Positions 18,558 to 27,018 of a stretch of DNA of 64,000 nt are shown here, piece by piece. The notes beneath the pieces are model-generated. The model was not told where the DNA came from and did not search any database. It saw only the letters and a list, made by a program, of their open reading frames with translations. The DNA lies in assembly GCF_020524025.1 (NCBI RefSeq), contig NZ_JAIVKN010000001.1, forward strand, positions 1,195,457 through 1,259,456. The letters are read 5' to 3'. Origin of the DNA: Halobacillus litoralis (GTDB lineage: Bacteria > Bacillota > Bacilli > Bacillales > Halobacillaceae). The translations under genes and the position numbers were made by a program. The first letter of the stretch is position 1, and every line of letters starts with the position of its first letter.

Positions 18558-18841
18558 TCTTCTTCCTCCTTGTAAGCTGATAAAAACTGTGTAGTTTCTA
18601 TTTTGAGTGGATTCGATATCATTTCTGCAGACATACCGATCAAATGCAGAATGTATCCCCTGCTTCCTCTAGTAAACCGCGCAGCGCACCTTAGAGTCAA
18701 CCTGAGTTTGACCAGAACTCTTGTATTACTGAGGCTTTTTTCATTTATTGTTTCTTTGGTAATCATAAATGCATACCTTATAGACGTGTTATTTTTTATT
18801 AATGACTCCCAAAATTTGGTCGCGAAGACCGTCTTCACCAT
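18554..18841 (-). CDS. doubtful 95-codon frame upstream of SRPBCC gene
   Basis: Ends in ATGA overlap with the SRPBCC start, as real coupled genes do, and its last codons contain the SRPBCC ribosome binding site. However, the composition is poor (many basic and aromatic residues without a recognisable domain) and I see no clear ribosome binding site for it. It may be a decayed regulator or chance. Confidence 0.25.
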   Translation of the reverse strand: MVKTVFATKFWESLIKNNTSIRYAFMITKETINEKSLSNTRVLVKLRLTLRCAARFTRGSRGYILHLIGMSAEMISNPLKIETTQFLSAYKEEEE

Positions 18842-18963
18842 TTATTGACTCCTCATTTCAAAAAATCAACACCTTGACTGAAATAAAATATTTTTAACCA
18901 TAATGATCTAACTTTCAACAGTATGGTACATAATTAATTCCAGCTAAGTTTTTGATATTCCCC

Positions 18964-18992
18964 TTGACTTTTTATGGTTTAATCTATATATT
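18964..18992 (+). promoter_or_regulatory. promoter of the Mn-type ABC transporter operon
   Basis: TTGACT (18964-18969), 17-nt spacer, TATATT (18987-18992). The first MntR-like box begins at the -10 element. The leader to the first gene is about 210 nt; the rest of the 367-nt gap holds a second MntR-like box and nothing else I recognise. Confidence 0.55.
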
Positions 18993-19010
18993 TTGCACTA
19001 AGGAAACTTT
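18991..19010 (+). promoter_or_regulatory. MntR-like operator 1
   Basis: TTTTGCACTAAGGAAACTTT resembles the B. subtilis MntR box (core TTTGCCTTAAGGAAAC) and overlaps the -10 region, a position that would block transcription when Mn(II) is plentiful. Confidence 0.55.
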
Positions 19011-19085
19011 TTGAGCGCTCATCAAATTTGTCAACTTTTCAAGCCGAAGCCCATATAGTAAAGGGTAAAAAATTTTTTATCCAAA

Positions 19086-19104
19086 AGTTGCACCAAGGAA
19101 ATTT
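19086..19104 (+). promoter_or_regulatory. MntR-like operator 2
   Basis: GTTGCACCAAGGAAATTTA is a second copy of the same motif 95 nt further downstream, about 105 nt before the ATPase start. Confidence 0.45.
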
Positions 19105-19208
19105 ATATGCGTATTACAAATTTTCATGAAAATATGCCAAAAAAATGAATGCAACCTAACTTGTTAAGGTGAATTAAAGATTGTCCTACAAATAAGAGGA
19201 GGAAAAGT

Positions 19209-19949
19209 ATGAAGTATGCAGCCATCTCTATAAAAGACCTTCATGTTTCCTATTATGGAAATGAAGCCATTAAAGGAGTCAGTTTATCCGTCAACCCGGG
19301 AAACCTTGTAGGAATCATCGGTCCTAACGGTGCTGGGAAATCCACGTTTTTGAAAGCGTTGCTCAATCTTATTCCAAAAGATAAAGGCGACGTAATGGTT
19401 CTCGGCAAGTCGATTAATGAAGTAAGGAAAAAGATTGCTTATGTTCCCCAAAGAAATGATATTGATTGGGATTTTCCAATTACTGTTCTTGATGCGGTAC
19501 TTCTTGGAACATATCCAAATCTCAAGCTCTTCAGGCGGCCAAAGAAAAAAGACAAATTATGGGCTATGGAATGCCTCGAACGTGTAGGTATGGAAGAATT
19601 CAGCAAGAGACAAATCGGGGAATTATCCGGCGGACAACAGCAGCGTGTTTTCCTCGCCAGAGCACTCGCTCAAAACGCTGAAGTATTTTTTCTTGATGAA
19701 CCATTTGTGGGTGTGGATGTCTCAAGTGAAGAAACAATTGTCAAGATCCTTAAAGAATTATGCTGGCAAGGAAAAACGGTCATTGTGGTCCATCATGACC
19801 TCAGTAAAGCTAATGATTATTTCAATCAACTTATATTGCTGAATAAAGAGTTGATTGGCTTTGGTGCAGTCAGTGAAGTCTTCCAGACGGACATTATTGA
19901 AAGAGCCTACAAAAGTCAGTTTGCATTTATGAATGAGATGGGAGTGTAG
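19209..19949 (+). CDS. mntB: manganese-type ABC transporter ATP-binding protein
   Basis: The ATPase of a metal-importing ABC transporter, 246 residues. Walker A GPNGAGKST (about residue 37), Q-loop region PQRNDIDWDFP typical of the metal (Mn/Zn/Fe) family, signature LSGGQQQR, Walker B VFFLDEPF, and H-loop VHHD. Strong AGAGGAGGAAA before the ATG. It is first in an ATPase-permease-binding protein run, 5 nt from the permease gene. The MntR-like boxes upstream favour manganese over zinc, hence the symbol; the substrate is inferred. Confidence 0.88.
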   Translation: MKYAAISIKDLHVSYYGNEAIKGVSLSVNPGNLVGIIGPNGAGKSTFLKALLNLIPKDKGDVMVLGKSINEVRKKIAYVPQRNDIDWDFPITVLDAVLLGTYPNLKLFRRPKKKDKLWAMECLERVGMEEFSKRQIGELSGGQQQRVFLARALAQNAEVFFLDEPFVGVDVSSEETIVKILKELCWQGKTVIVVHHDLSKANDYFNQLILLNKELIGFGAVSEVFQTDIIERAYKSQFAFMNEMGV

Positions 19950-19954
19950 AAGGA

Positions 19955-20812
19955 ATGGCTTTTATTGAAGCAGTCATGCAGTATGGCTTTCTACAAAAAG
20001 CGTTACTTACATCCGTTATGGTCGGCATTATCTGCGGCGTTATCGGTTGTTTCATTATCCTTAGAGGTATGGCGCTGATGGGAGATGCGATATCTCATGC
20101 CGTGTTACCAGGCGTTGCGATTTCATATATGCTGGGAATTAATTTCTTTTTTGGTGCTGTGTTCAGTGGTGTGCTCACTGCTATTGCTATTGGTTTTGTT
20201 ACTCAGAACAGCCGTATCAAACATGATACATCTATAGGAATCATGTTCACAGCAGCTTTCGCTGCAGGGATTATCGTGATTACAATGTTGAAAAGCAGCA
20301 CAGATTTATATCATATATTGTTTGGTAACGTGCTTGCCGTACGATCATCGGATATGTGGATCACTCTAGCGATTGGGCTTTTTGTTTTAGGTGCGGTTTA
20401 CCTCTTTTATAAAGAATTATTGGTTACTTCCTTCGATGAAACGATGGGAGCAGCTTATGGCCTTCCAGTCCGAATGATTCACTATTTCCTTATGACATTA
20501 CTGACAATGGTAACAGTCGCTTCTCTGCAAACCGTCGGAATTGTATTAGTGGTAGCGATGCTGATCACACCAGCTGCTGCTGCCTACTTATTAACCGAGC
20601 GTTTATCTATCATGATCTTTCTCTCAGCTGGAATCGGGGTCACCTCTGCTGTCGTCGGACTTTATTTCAGCTTTACTTACAATCTAGCTTCAGGAGCTAC
20701 CATTGTAATGGCAGCTACAGCCATTTTTATCTTGGTTTTCTTATTCTCTCCAAAGCACGGTTTGTTATGGAAAATGTTAAAAGTCCGGAAAAAAAGAGCT
20801 TCTCTTATTTAG
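19955..20812 (+). CDS. mntC: manganese-type ABC transporter permease
   Basis: A 285-residue ABC-3 family integral membrane protein with eight to nine helices. The family segment MGDAISHAVLPGVAISY (about residues 42-60) is present, as is QTVGIVLVVAMLITPAAAAYLL. Starts 5 nt after the ATPase stop, with GGAGTG in the end of that gene as ribosome binding site. Only one permease gene is present, so it would form a homodimer, unlike the MntC/MntD pair of B. subtilis. Confidence 0.9.
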   Translation: MAFIEAVMQYGFLQKALLTSVMVGIICGVIGCFIILRGMALMGDAISHAVLPGVAISYMLGINFFFGAVFSGVLTAIAIGFVTQNSRIKHDTSIGIMFTAAFAAGIIVITMLKSSTDLYHILFGNVLAVRSSDMWITLAIGLFVLGAVYLFYKELLVTSFDETMGAAYGLPVRMIHYFLMTLLTMVTVASLQTVGIVLVVAMLITPAAAAYLLTERLSIMIFLSAGIGVTSAVVGLYFSFTYNLASGATIVMAATAIFILVFLFSPKHGLLWKMLKVRKKRASLI

Positions 20813-21003
20813 AATTGCATGCTCAACGGACTAAACCTACAAACATCATACCGGTTGGACAATAACGAAGGAGACGCTCCGTTCTTCTCTAATAAGCTTG
20901 ATTTGGCCTGTGTTCGAACGTGATGGGTCATCTCTTGAATCTAATAGCAATATACTGTTTAAGGCAACAAAAATAACGAAAAATCACTAAAGGGGAAGAT
21001 AGA

Positions 21004-21954
21004 ATGCTTAAGAAAAAGTTTTTATTTTTAGCAGCTGCTCTCATCACTCTCATACTCCTGGCTGCCTGTGGCAGTCAAGGAGCAAATGGAACAAATAATG
21101 AAGATGACGGAAAAGTTCAAGTAGTCACCACCTATTCTATCGTTTACGACATCGTTAAAAACGTTGGGGGAGATTTAGTTGATATCCATAGTCTGGCTCC
21201 AATTGGTTCCAACCCTCACGAGTATGATCCACTGCCGGAAGATGTGAAGAAAACGACCGATGCTGAAGCTGTGTTCTACAATGGCTTAAACCTTGAGGCA
21301 GGGAATTCATGGTTCAACAAATTGATGGAAACGGGCGGAAAAGAAGGTGAAGATGCACCTGTCTTCTTAATGAGTGAAGGTGTTGAGGCTATGTACTTAA
21401 CATCTGAAGGTAATGAAGGAGAAGAAGACCCTCATGCCTGGTTAGATATTCGTAATGGTATTAAATATGCCGAAAATGCAAGAGACGGCCTTATCAAAGT
21501 AGATCCTGAAAATAAAGAAGTTTATGAAAAAAATGCAGAAGAATATATTGCTGAACTTCAAGAACTACATGACTCAGCTGTTGAGCAATTTAACGAAATC
21601 CCTAAAGATGAGCGTGTCCTTGTTACAAGTGAAGGTGCCTTTAAATACTTTAGTGATGCCTACGGATTCCAAGCTGAGTACATTTGGGAAATCAACCAGG
21701 AAAATCAAGGAACCCCTGATCAAATCACAAGAATTGTAGATATTATTAATGACAAGAAAATCACAGGGTTATTCTTAGAAACCAGTATTGACCCTAGAAG
21801 CATGGAAGCTGTATCCAATGAAACGGATGTACCTATTATGGGTAAAGTGTTTACAGACTCCCTGGCTGAGCCTGGTGAAGATGGAGATACGTATATTTCC
21901 ATGATGAAATGGAATATAAAGACCATTAAGGACGGATTAACAGACGGAAAATAA
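21004..21954 (+). CDS. mntA: manganese-type ABC transporter substrate-binding lipoprotein
   Basis: A 316-residue cluster A-I metal-binding lipoprotein (PF01297). Signal peptide with lipobox LAAC (Cys near residue 22). Expected metal ligands are His in NPHEYDP, His in DPHAWLD, Glu in TSEGAFKYF and Asp in TSIDPRSM: the His-His-Glu-Asp set of PsaA/MntA-type proteins. The His-rich loop of ZnuA is absent, which supports manganese. It follows the permease after a 190-nt gap and has its own good site (GGGGAAG), so it may be transcribed at a different level. Terminator downstream. Confidence 0.9.
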   Translation: MLKKKFLFLAAALITLILLAACGSQGANGTNNEDDGKVQVVTTYSIVYDIVKNVGGDLVDIHSLAPIGSNPHEYDPLPEDVKKTTDAEAVFYNGLNLEAGNSWFNKLMETGGKEGEDAPVFLMSEGVEAMYLTSEGNEGEEDPHAWLDIRNGIKYAENARDGLIKVDPENKEVYEKNAEEYIAELQELHDSAVEQFNEIPKDERVLVTSEGAFKYFSDAYGFQAEYIWEINQENQGTPDQITRIVDIINDKKITGLFLETSIDPRSMEAVSNETDVPIMGKVFTDSLAEPGEDGDTYISMMKWNIKTIKDGLTDGK

Positions 21955-21962
21955 AACGCGAA

Positions 21963-22004
21963 GACACAACCTCAATATAAATGAGGTTGTGTTTTCTTTT
22001 TTTC
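21963..22004 (+). terminator. terminator of the metal transporter operon
   Basis: ACACAACCTCA / TGAGGTTGTGT stem, 7-nt loop, followed by a T-rich tract. Confidence 0.85.
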
Positions 22005-22181
22005 CAACTATTATCTATACATACCTATGAGGAGGTCCTTTTAAAGCGCATATTCCATCTTTTTTTATCGAGTTAATGAGAGGATAAAATAAATGGAACG
22101 ATTAAAATGTTAGGATTCCAGTTATTCGTGGTATATAGAGTGTGGAAAGACAACCATGAATCTTTAGGAGGAAATAAACTG

Positions 22182-22850
22182 ATGAGTAAACGTATTCTAA
22201 TGGTCGTAACCAATCACACCAAAATTACTGAAGAACATAAGACTGGATTATGGTTAGAGGAGTTTGCCGCTCCTTATAACATGTTTAAGGAGCAGGGTTA
22301 TGATGTTCGTGTAACTTCTATTTCCGGCGGGAAAGTGGAATTAGATCCGAACAGTATACCTGAAGAAGAAACTTCCCAGTGGAATGAAGCAGAAAAACAA
22401 CTGGAAGATACCGAAGCTTTAACGAAGGAAATCGCTGATGAAAATTATGACGCCATTTTCCTACCCGGCGGACATGGAACGATGTTCGACTTCCCTGATA
22501 GTGAAGAGCTTCAATACGCTCTTCAGCAATTCGCTGAAAACGACAAAGTCATCAGTGCTGTATGCCATGGACCTGCCGGCCTGGTTAATGCAACATATTC
22601 TGATGGGACACCAATCGTGAAAGGAAAAACCGTCAACGGTTTCACTGATGAAGAAGAACGCGGGATGGAACTGGACAGTTATATGCCTTTCCTTTTAGAA
22701 AGCAAACTGCGTGAAAAAGGAGCAGAGTTCGTACGAGGCGACAACTGGTCTGATTATTCTGTACGGGATGGCAAATTGGTGACCGGACAAAACCCTATGT
22801 CCAGTGAAAGTACTGCTCAAAAAGTCATCGAAGTTCTGGAAGAATTTTAA
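22182..22850 (+). CDS. DJ-1/PfpI family protein (Hsp31-like)
   Basis: A 222-residue class I glutamine-amidotransferase-like protein. The nucleophile elbow AVCHGPAGLVN holds the conserved Cys; GGHGTMFDFPDS precedes it. This pattern and length fit the Hsp31/YajL-type glyoxalase III or protein-repair group. Start at 22182 with TTAGGAGG upstream; the frame extends further upstream but without family similarity. Monocistronic with a strong terminator at 22877-22912. Confidence 0.88.
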   Translation: MSKRILMVVTNHTKITEEHKTGLWLEEFAAPYNMFKEQGYDVRVTSISGGKVELDPNSIPEEETSQWNEAEKQLEDTEALTKEIADENYDAIFLPGGHGTMFDFPDSEELQYALQQFAENDKVISAVCHGPAGLVNATYSDGTPIVKGKTVNGFTDEEERGMELDSYMPFLLESKLREKGAEFVRGDNWSDYSVRDGKLVTGQNPMSSESTAQKVIEVLEEF

Positions 22851-22876
22851 TAAAACTATTAAAGGTAAATAAGATA

Positions 22877-22912
22877 AAAGGGATCTTCTTAAGAAAGAAG
22901 ATCCCTTTTATC
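22877..22912 (+). terminator. terminator
   Basis: AAAAGGGATCTTCTT / AAGAAGATCCCTTTT stem with a short loop after the DJ-1 family gene. Confidence 0.85.
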
Positions 22913-23119
22913 TGTCTTTGTTAAAGCTGAATGGTGATATTATGTAAAAAAACTTCTATATTTGATTCGAACAGGAACCAACAATAGACTTTCACAGAGC
23001 CTCTTCATTTGATAAACAAGATTTTTATGTAATAAATCACCATTCACCCCGTTTTATTCAAAGGCTACATACCTATAAAATGTACAAACCCCCTCGTATC
23101 CCCTTCTACTCATTTTACT

Positions 23120-23551
23120 TTATACACTATTTTTAAATACATAACTTACACGCTTATAGTCCATCTTTTCTTCATAAAACCGGTGAGCACTTTTTCTTGA
23201 TAAACCAGAGGACAGAGCCACAGTTTCATAACCATTACCTGCTGCCCATTTCTCAACAAAATTTAAAAGTTCTTTTCCATACCCATTCGAGCGCACACTT
23301 TTCTTTGTTACAAGATCGCACACCCACACAAACCTTCCATAATAAAGCGTAGTCATCTCCTTAAATCCTATGACCGAAAATAGTTCATTGTTTAAGAACA
23401 ACCCATAAAGGTGATACCGATCAACTTTCCCGGCTTCTTTAACGAGATCCACATACGTTTCTTCGTCCAGATGAGTACGAAGCTCTTTCATGACACTATA
23501 AGCAGAACGGATGTCAATTTCATTCTCTATCTTTTGCACTTCTATGGACAT
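23120..23551 (-). CDS. GNAT family N-acetyltransferase
   Basis: A 143-residue single-domain acetyltransferase. The acetyl-CoA-binding motif A region reads RSNGYGKELLNFVEKWA (about residues 85-101), followed by ETVALSSGLSRKSAHRFYEEKMDY, the usual motif B. Substrate unknown. The ATG directly follows the stop of a 45-codon membrane peptide gene (23552-23689), with the site AGAAGGGAGTGA in that gene's last codons, so the two are coupled. Confidence 0.88.
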   Translation of the reverse strand: MSIEVQKIENEIDIRSAYSVMKELRTHLDEETYVDLVKEAGKVDRYHLYGLFLNNELFSVIGFKEMTTLYYGRFVWVCDLVTKKSVRSNGYGKELLNFVEKWAAGNGYETVALSSGLSRKSAHRFYEEKMDYKRVSYVFKNSV

Positions 23552-23689
23552 TCACTCCCTTCTTTCATTGGTTTGTCTTTCTAATAATTCAATTATTCTA
23601 TCATTCTGTTTGATCATTCGTTTATTTTGACTACGGAGTTTTGTGAAATCAAACAAAAAAACTAGTAGAATGACAGCTATCAAGATCAT
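23552..23689 (-). CDS. 45-residue single-helix membrane peptide
   Basis: An ATG at 23689, 8 nt after AAGGAGAG, opens a 45-codon frame. Residues 1-14 form one membrane helix (MILIAVILLVFLF) and the rest a charged amphipathic helix with heptad-like pattern (KRMIKQNDRIIELLERQ). This is the usual layout of small Bacillaceae membrane peptides with a cytoplasmic coiled coil. The stop abuts the GNAT start, so it is the first cistron of that operon. Too short to be found by length cut-offs; function unknown. Confidence 0.6.
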   Translation of the reverse strand: MILIAVILLVFLFDFTKLRSQNKRMIKQNDRIIELLERQTNERRE

Positions 23690-23749
23690 ACATTGCCTCT
23701 CCTTTACCATGGGTGCTTTACGTCATACCCCTTGAATCCTCTTTTCCCT

Positions 23750-23932
23750 TTACGTGAAACTCATACTTGTATAGATGACAATTGCAGCGACTATAAAGCT
23801 AAATAGAAAAAGACCTTTTTGCAGACGGGTCCATTTCTGCATCCAGCCCCAACGCTTTCGATCCACATCAAACCAGAGGTAATCAACCACCACACTTAAC
23901 ACAATAATGACGGCAGCAATGGAAACGTTCAT
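23750..23932 (-). CDS. small two-helix membrane protein
   Basis: A 60-residue protein with helices at about residues 2-22 and 40-58 around a basic-aromatic loop (DRKRWGWMQKWTR). Start at 23932 follows AAGGAGG; longer in-frame readings lack a site. It begins 11 nt after the DUF4871-like lipoprotein gene ends, so the two likely share a transcript. Unknown function. Confidence 0.7.
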   Translation of the reverse strand: MNVSIAAVIIVLSVVVDYLWFDVDRKRWGWMQKWTRLQKGLFLFSFIVAAIVIYTSMSFT

Positions 23933-23943
23933 GCCATTCCTCC

Positions 23944-24378
23944 TTATTCCGATACATTTATTGTAATCGTTCCAAAAAGTTGATCTCCAACGTAGGCATC
24001 TAAGTGCCACTTCCCTGAATCGGGTAAACTCATGATAGAAGGTATATGAGCATCCGCACCATTATTTGGACCACCCAGTCCATCTGCTTCTACAACCGTT
24101 ATCGTCCTACCGGTTTCTTCCTGCTTTCCTTCCACACGAAAAGACCCTTTCAACTCTTCATCGTCTCCCCAAAAATGCCACATATACTTTTGCTCCTCCT
24201 GTGCAGAAAAAGAAGCTTTAATAAAACCGATCTTCCCTTTCTGACCAAGCATCGTATAAGAACCAGACTCAAATGTTTCGGTCTCCTTAATGGCAGATCC
24301 TCCGTTTTCAGGTTCGTTTGTTTGACAGCCTAAGATTATACACAGCAAAACAATTGGAACAACAAACTTCAACTTCAA
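23944..24378 (-). CDS. DUF4871-like lipoprotein
   Basis: A 144-residue secreted lipoprotein with lipobox IILGC (Cys near residue 18). The mature part contains KYMWHFWGDDEELKGSF and GPNNGADAHIPS...GKWHLDAYVGDQLFG, segments I associate with the DUF4871 family of Bacillus lipoproteins. No function known. First gene of a pair with the two-helix membrane protein. Confidence 0.78.
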   Translation of the reverse strand: MKLKFVVPIVLLCIILGCQTNEPENGGSAIKETETFESGSYTMLGQKGKIGFIKASFSAQEEQKYMWHFWGDDEELKGSFRVEGKQEETGRTITVVEADGLGGPNNGADAHIPSIMSLPDSGKWHLDAYVGDQLFGTITINVSE

Positions 24379-24506
24379 TGCATCCCTCCTAGCATGATTT
24401 ACTCACAATCCATCTCTAAAAACTATTATACCAAAATTTTCTAAGTGAGTAATTCTTCCAAACAGAAAAGGATGCTCTCAAGCAGATCCTGCAATAAAGA
24501 CAAACA

Positions 24507-24543
24507 AAAACTCTTCCTATTACGTCCATTAAGGAAGAGTTTT
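24507..24543 (-). terminator. spoVIF terminator
   Basis: AAACTCTTCCT / AGGAAGAGTTT stem; minus-strand T run from the flanking As. Confidence 0.75.
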
Positions 24544-24553
24544 CACCAGTTTG

Positions 24554-24799
24554 TTATTTCTTTTTCTTCATCATTTTTTCAATCGATGATAAATCTTTTG
24601 GCACATTGCCATCTAGAATGGCTTTTACAATCATGTCTTCTTTCTGTTTAGAAACAGGTCGGTTGGCTAGTGCAGATACTTTTTTAATAACTTTTCGAAT
24701 GGTTTTTTCATCTTTGAAGTCTGCCCCCTGCAAAGATTGAGCAAGCTTAAAGACTTCATCCATTTTGACACCTGTTTTCTTTTCAAATTTATCGAACAA
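24554..24799 (-). CDS. spoVIF: stage VI sporulation protein F
   Basis: An 81-residue protein matching SpoVIF (YjcC) of Bacillus: it begins FDKFEKKTGVKMDEVFKLAQ and contains DFKDEKTIRKVIKKVSALA and a Lys-rich tail. SpoVIF is a mother-cell protein needed for correct coat assembly and late germination properties in B. subtilis. The TTG at 24799 is taken as start because GGAGG lies 8 nt upstream and B. subtilis SpoVIF also begins MFD; codons upstream overlap that site. It sits near a YjcZ-family gene, as in B. subtilis. Confidence 0.88.
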   Translation of the reverse strand: MFDKFEKKTGVKMDEVFKLAQSLQGADFKDEKTIRKVIKKVSALANRPVSKQKEDMIVKAILDGNVPKDLSSIEKMMKKKK

Positions 24800-24924
24800 A
24801 AAGGTCAACCTCCTTCACGTTTTCATAGAACTCCTAAGTATCCTATGAAAAGTGAAAGAAACACGTATCAGCAGTTGTCCCGATTTCTCCTAAAACGCAG
24901 GTTTGATGTAACTTAAATAAACAA

Positions 24925-25764
24925 TCAGGGAAAAGACGAGCCATTGAGTAATGTCTTTCCATCCTTCTTCAGCATGGTCCTTAAACTCTCTTCCGGGTGA
25001 GCATTATGATAGGATTCAATAATCTTATATCCAAGCTGATACCCACTCCACTTTGGTAATCCTTTTCTATTACTTCCATAAAGGAAGTCGAGGTGGTTTT
25101 TCTGACCTCTGTTCTTAAGGGAAGGACGGAATTTACTTTTCCATAATTCCTCTAATTTTTCATCCTTGTATTGTTTTGTCCAAGGAGCGGTGTACGCCCC
25201 GCCATATAAGGTGTAAACCGCATACTCTCCTAATCCTTCGATCACCAGAGACTCCAGCAGGGACACATGATTCAAATTTATTCCTTTTTCTGTTAAACGG
25301 CACACATGATTGTATTCATGGGCTAGTACAGCTTTCCAATCATCCTTTTTTACTGGTTTGCCGTAGAATAGATAAATTGCTTCTTTAAAAGCTACTCCTC
25401 CCTTATTCTCATGTTCCCTCCTATGAAATAACCCACCTTCATTAAATGGATAAACATACAAAGGAACCTCCGGACCCTGCCACTCTCTCTTTAACCTTTG
25501 ATATTCCTGATCTATTTTTTGAAAGAGACCCTCGATCTTCCATTGCGTCACAAGCTCCTGAGCTCTTCTCCACGCTTCCGGTTTAAACAAGCCATAACTT
25601 AGTAAAAGCGAATGAATATCATCTTTTGAAAGCTCCTTAAGAGGATGATCACTGGTTTGACACAAAATTTCCTTTTGAAGATCATATGAAGATTGAAACA
25701 GCCGCTTCTTCCTGGATTCCTTTATAAACTCGTTCAGCACTCTGTGTGTATCCACAACTCCCAA
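24925..25764 (-). CDS. DUF2268 family putative zinc protease (YjaZ-like)
   Basis: A 279-residue cytoplasmic protein with a metallopeptidase signature: HEYNH (HExxH, about residue 150) and a downstream Glu in [12 protein letters not shown] that would complete the gluzincin-type site. The DUF2268 family contains predicted Zn-dependent proteases such as B. subtilis YjaZ; the substrate is unknown. The TTG at 25764 gives MGVVDTHR, like the family N-terminus, with AAGGG 9 nt upstream; the ATG at 25773 is too close to that site. Confidence 0.82.
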   Translation of the reverse strand: MGVVDTHRVLNEFIKESRKKRLFQSSYDLQKEILCQTSDHPLKELSKDDIHSLLLSYGLFKPEAWRRAQELVTQWKIEGLFQKIDQEYQRLKREWQGPEVPLYVYPFNEGGLFHRREHENKGGVAFKEAIYLFYGKPVKKDDWKAVLAHEYNHVCRLTEKGINLNHVSLLESLVIEGLGEYAVYTLYGGAYTAPWTKQYKDEKLEELWKSKFRPSLKNRGQKNHLDFLYGSNRKGLPKWSGYQLGYKIIESYHNAHPEESLRTMLKKDGKTLLNGSSFP

Positions 25765-25914
25765 TATTACCATCCCTTCAGGTGCTTTTTATTATATTAT
25801 GAGTCCGAATAACCGAGATACGTATAACCTTCTCACTCTTATCCATTTATATAAATCTCGTGAAGGGGCTCTCGAAAGGTTTAGACCATTGCACACGCAG
25901 TTTCTTTTTAAATA

Positions 25915-25923
25915 CATAGAATA
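25915..25923 (+). promoter_or_regulatory. possible SigK-type -10 element for the YjcZ-family gene
   Basis: CATAGAATA fits the SigK -10 consensus CATANNNTA and lies about 50 nt before the start. The short -35 (AC) is present in GCACACGC but with long spacing, so this is tentative. Confidence 0.35.
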
Positions 25924-25972
25924 CAGTGTAGAGGGGTCACCCCTCGATTTAAGTTTGAAAGGAGATGTTTTC

Positions 25973-26116
25973 ATGGGCTTTGGTTTTGGATATCCTGGAT
26001 ATGGCGGTTTTGGAGGATATGGCTATGGTGGCGGCTACGGTTACGGCGGAGGTTTTGCGCTGATCGTTGTGCTGTTCATTCTTTTAATTATTGTTGGAGC
26101 AGCTTTCGTCAGCTGA
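25973..26116 (+). CDS. YjcZ-family sporulation protein
   Basis: A 47-residue peptide: a Gly/Tyr-rich N-terminal half ([20 protein letters not shown]) and a C-terminal membrane helix [18 protein letters not shown], the hallmark of the tiny YjcZ-type Bacillus sporulation peptides. Start at 25973 follows AAAGGAGATG; the longer reading frame upstream of it has no such similarity. In B. subtilis yjcZ lies near spoVIF, as here. Likely expressed late in the mother cell; precise role unknown. Confidence 0.9.
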   Translation: MGFGFGYPGYGGFGGYGYGGGYGYGGGFALIVVLFILLIIVGAAFVS

Positions 26117-26119
26117 CCA

Positions 26120-26158
26120 TAAAAAGCGCTCCTGTCATAGGGAGCACTTTATTTTTAA
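26120..26158 (+). terminator. terminator after the YjcZ-family gene
   Basis: AAGCGCTCC / GGGAGCACTT imperfect stem followed by TTTATTTTT. Confidence 0.7.
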
Positions 26159-26475
26159 TTGCTGCGCATTCTATTTTAGAAGAAAGGGAGGTTCTCGTGT
26201 AACAAAATCATATAGGACAAGCCATAATGAACATGAATGGCTGCATGATTAAATTATTTGAATACTTTCTCTTCCTTCTAAAATACTTCCCTCACCACAG
26301 CATCCTGCATTAAATTCTGAGTTGTATATTAAAGAGTACTTTCCTATATATTGTGAAAGATACCTCCTTTTCCTTAGGTTGGTCTTCTCCTTTTGTATAT
26401 GCTCATAATTATTAAATTCCTAGAAAAAAGGGTATAGACCTGGGAACCTAAAAAGAAAAGGGAGTGTCCATATTT
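26159..26475. other. 317-nt stretch without a gene
   Basis: AT-rich leader region before the thioredoxin-fold peroxidase gene. I see no frame with a ribosome binding site and no clear promoter. Confidence 0.5.
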
Positions 26476-26979
26476 ATGACATTTAAATTAAATCAAGATG
26501 CACCAGATTTTGAACTGCCTACTGTGTCAGGAAATACATTCAGCTTTTCCAACGAACTGAAAGAAACTGATGATCAATGGAACCTGATTGTATACTTCCG
26601 TGGTTCCTGGTGCCCGGCTTGTATGAGTGAACTGGACGATTTCCAGGAAAGTATGAGCTACTTTAATGAACATAACATCCGTTTGATAACAGTCACCAAT
26701 GATGCAAAAGAAAGCTTGGAAAAAATGGTGAAAGAACATGACTTCACTTTCCCTGTGCTGATAGATGAAAACTTGGATTTCCTCTCCTCATACGGTGTGC
26801 ATTACCATGATGAACACGCTCCTTATGAAGACCATGGAACACATGGAGAACCTGCCTATTTCCTTACAGATGAGAAAGGGAAGGTTCTCTATCAGCAAAG
26901 ACAAACCAGTCCTTTTGGCCGTCCACACCCGAATGAATTAAGAAAAACTATTAAATATATTCGAAACAACTTAAAATAA
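26476..26979 (+). CDS. peroxiredoxin-like (AhpC/TSA fold) protein
   Basis: A 167-residue cytoplasmic thioredoxin-fold protein: APDFELPTVSGNTFSFSN at the start and the active site YFRGSWCPACMSEL, a CxxC in the peroxiredoxin/redoxin arrangement. His-rich insert (VHYHDEHAPYEDHGTHGEP) near residue 110-130 is unusual. It could be a thiol peroxidase or a disulfide oxidoreductase. The ATG at 26476 is chosen; GTG at 26464 overlaps the ribosome binding site. Confidence 0.85.
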   Translation: MTFKLNQDAPDFELPTVSGNTFSFSNELKETDDQWNLIVYFRGSWCPACMSELDDFQESMSYFNEHNIRLITVTNDAKESLEKMVKEHDFTFPVLIDENLDFLSSYGVHYHDEHAPYEDHGTHGEPAYFLTDEKGKVLYQQRQTSPFGRPHPNELRKTIKYIRNNLK

Positions 26980-26986
26980 TTCTTCT

Positions 26987-27018
26987 CAGGCAGTTCCCTA
27001 ATAAGGGATCTGCCTGTT
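26987..27018 (+). terminator. hairpin after the peroxiredoxin gene
   Basis: CAGGCAG..CCCT / AGGG..CTGCCTG stem with a 2-nt internal loop; the T tract is weak. Confidence 0.5.

Noticed and set aside
18842..19208. Zur-regulated zinc transporter
   Set aside because: The boxes look like MntR sites and the binding protein lacks the His-rich loop of ZnuA.
25799..25972. N-terminal extension of the YjcZ-family gene
   Set aside because: The extension lacks similarity and precedes a good ribosome binding site; the gene starts at 25973.
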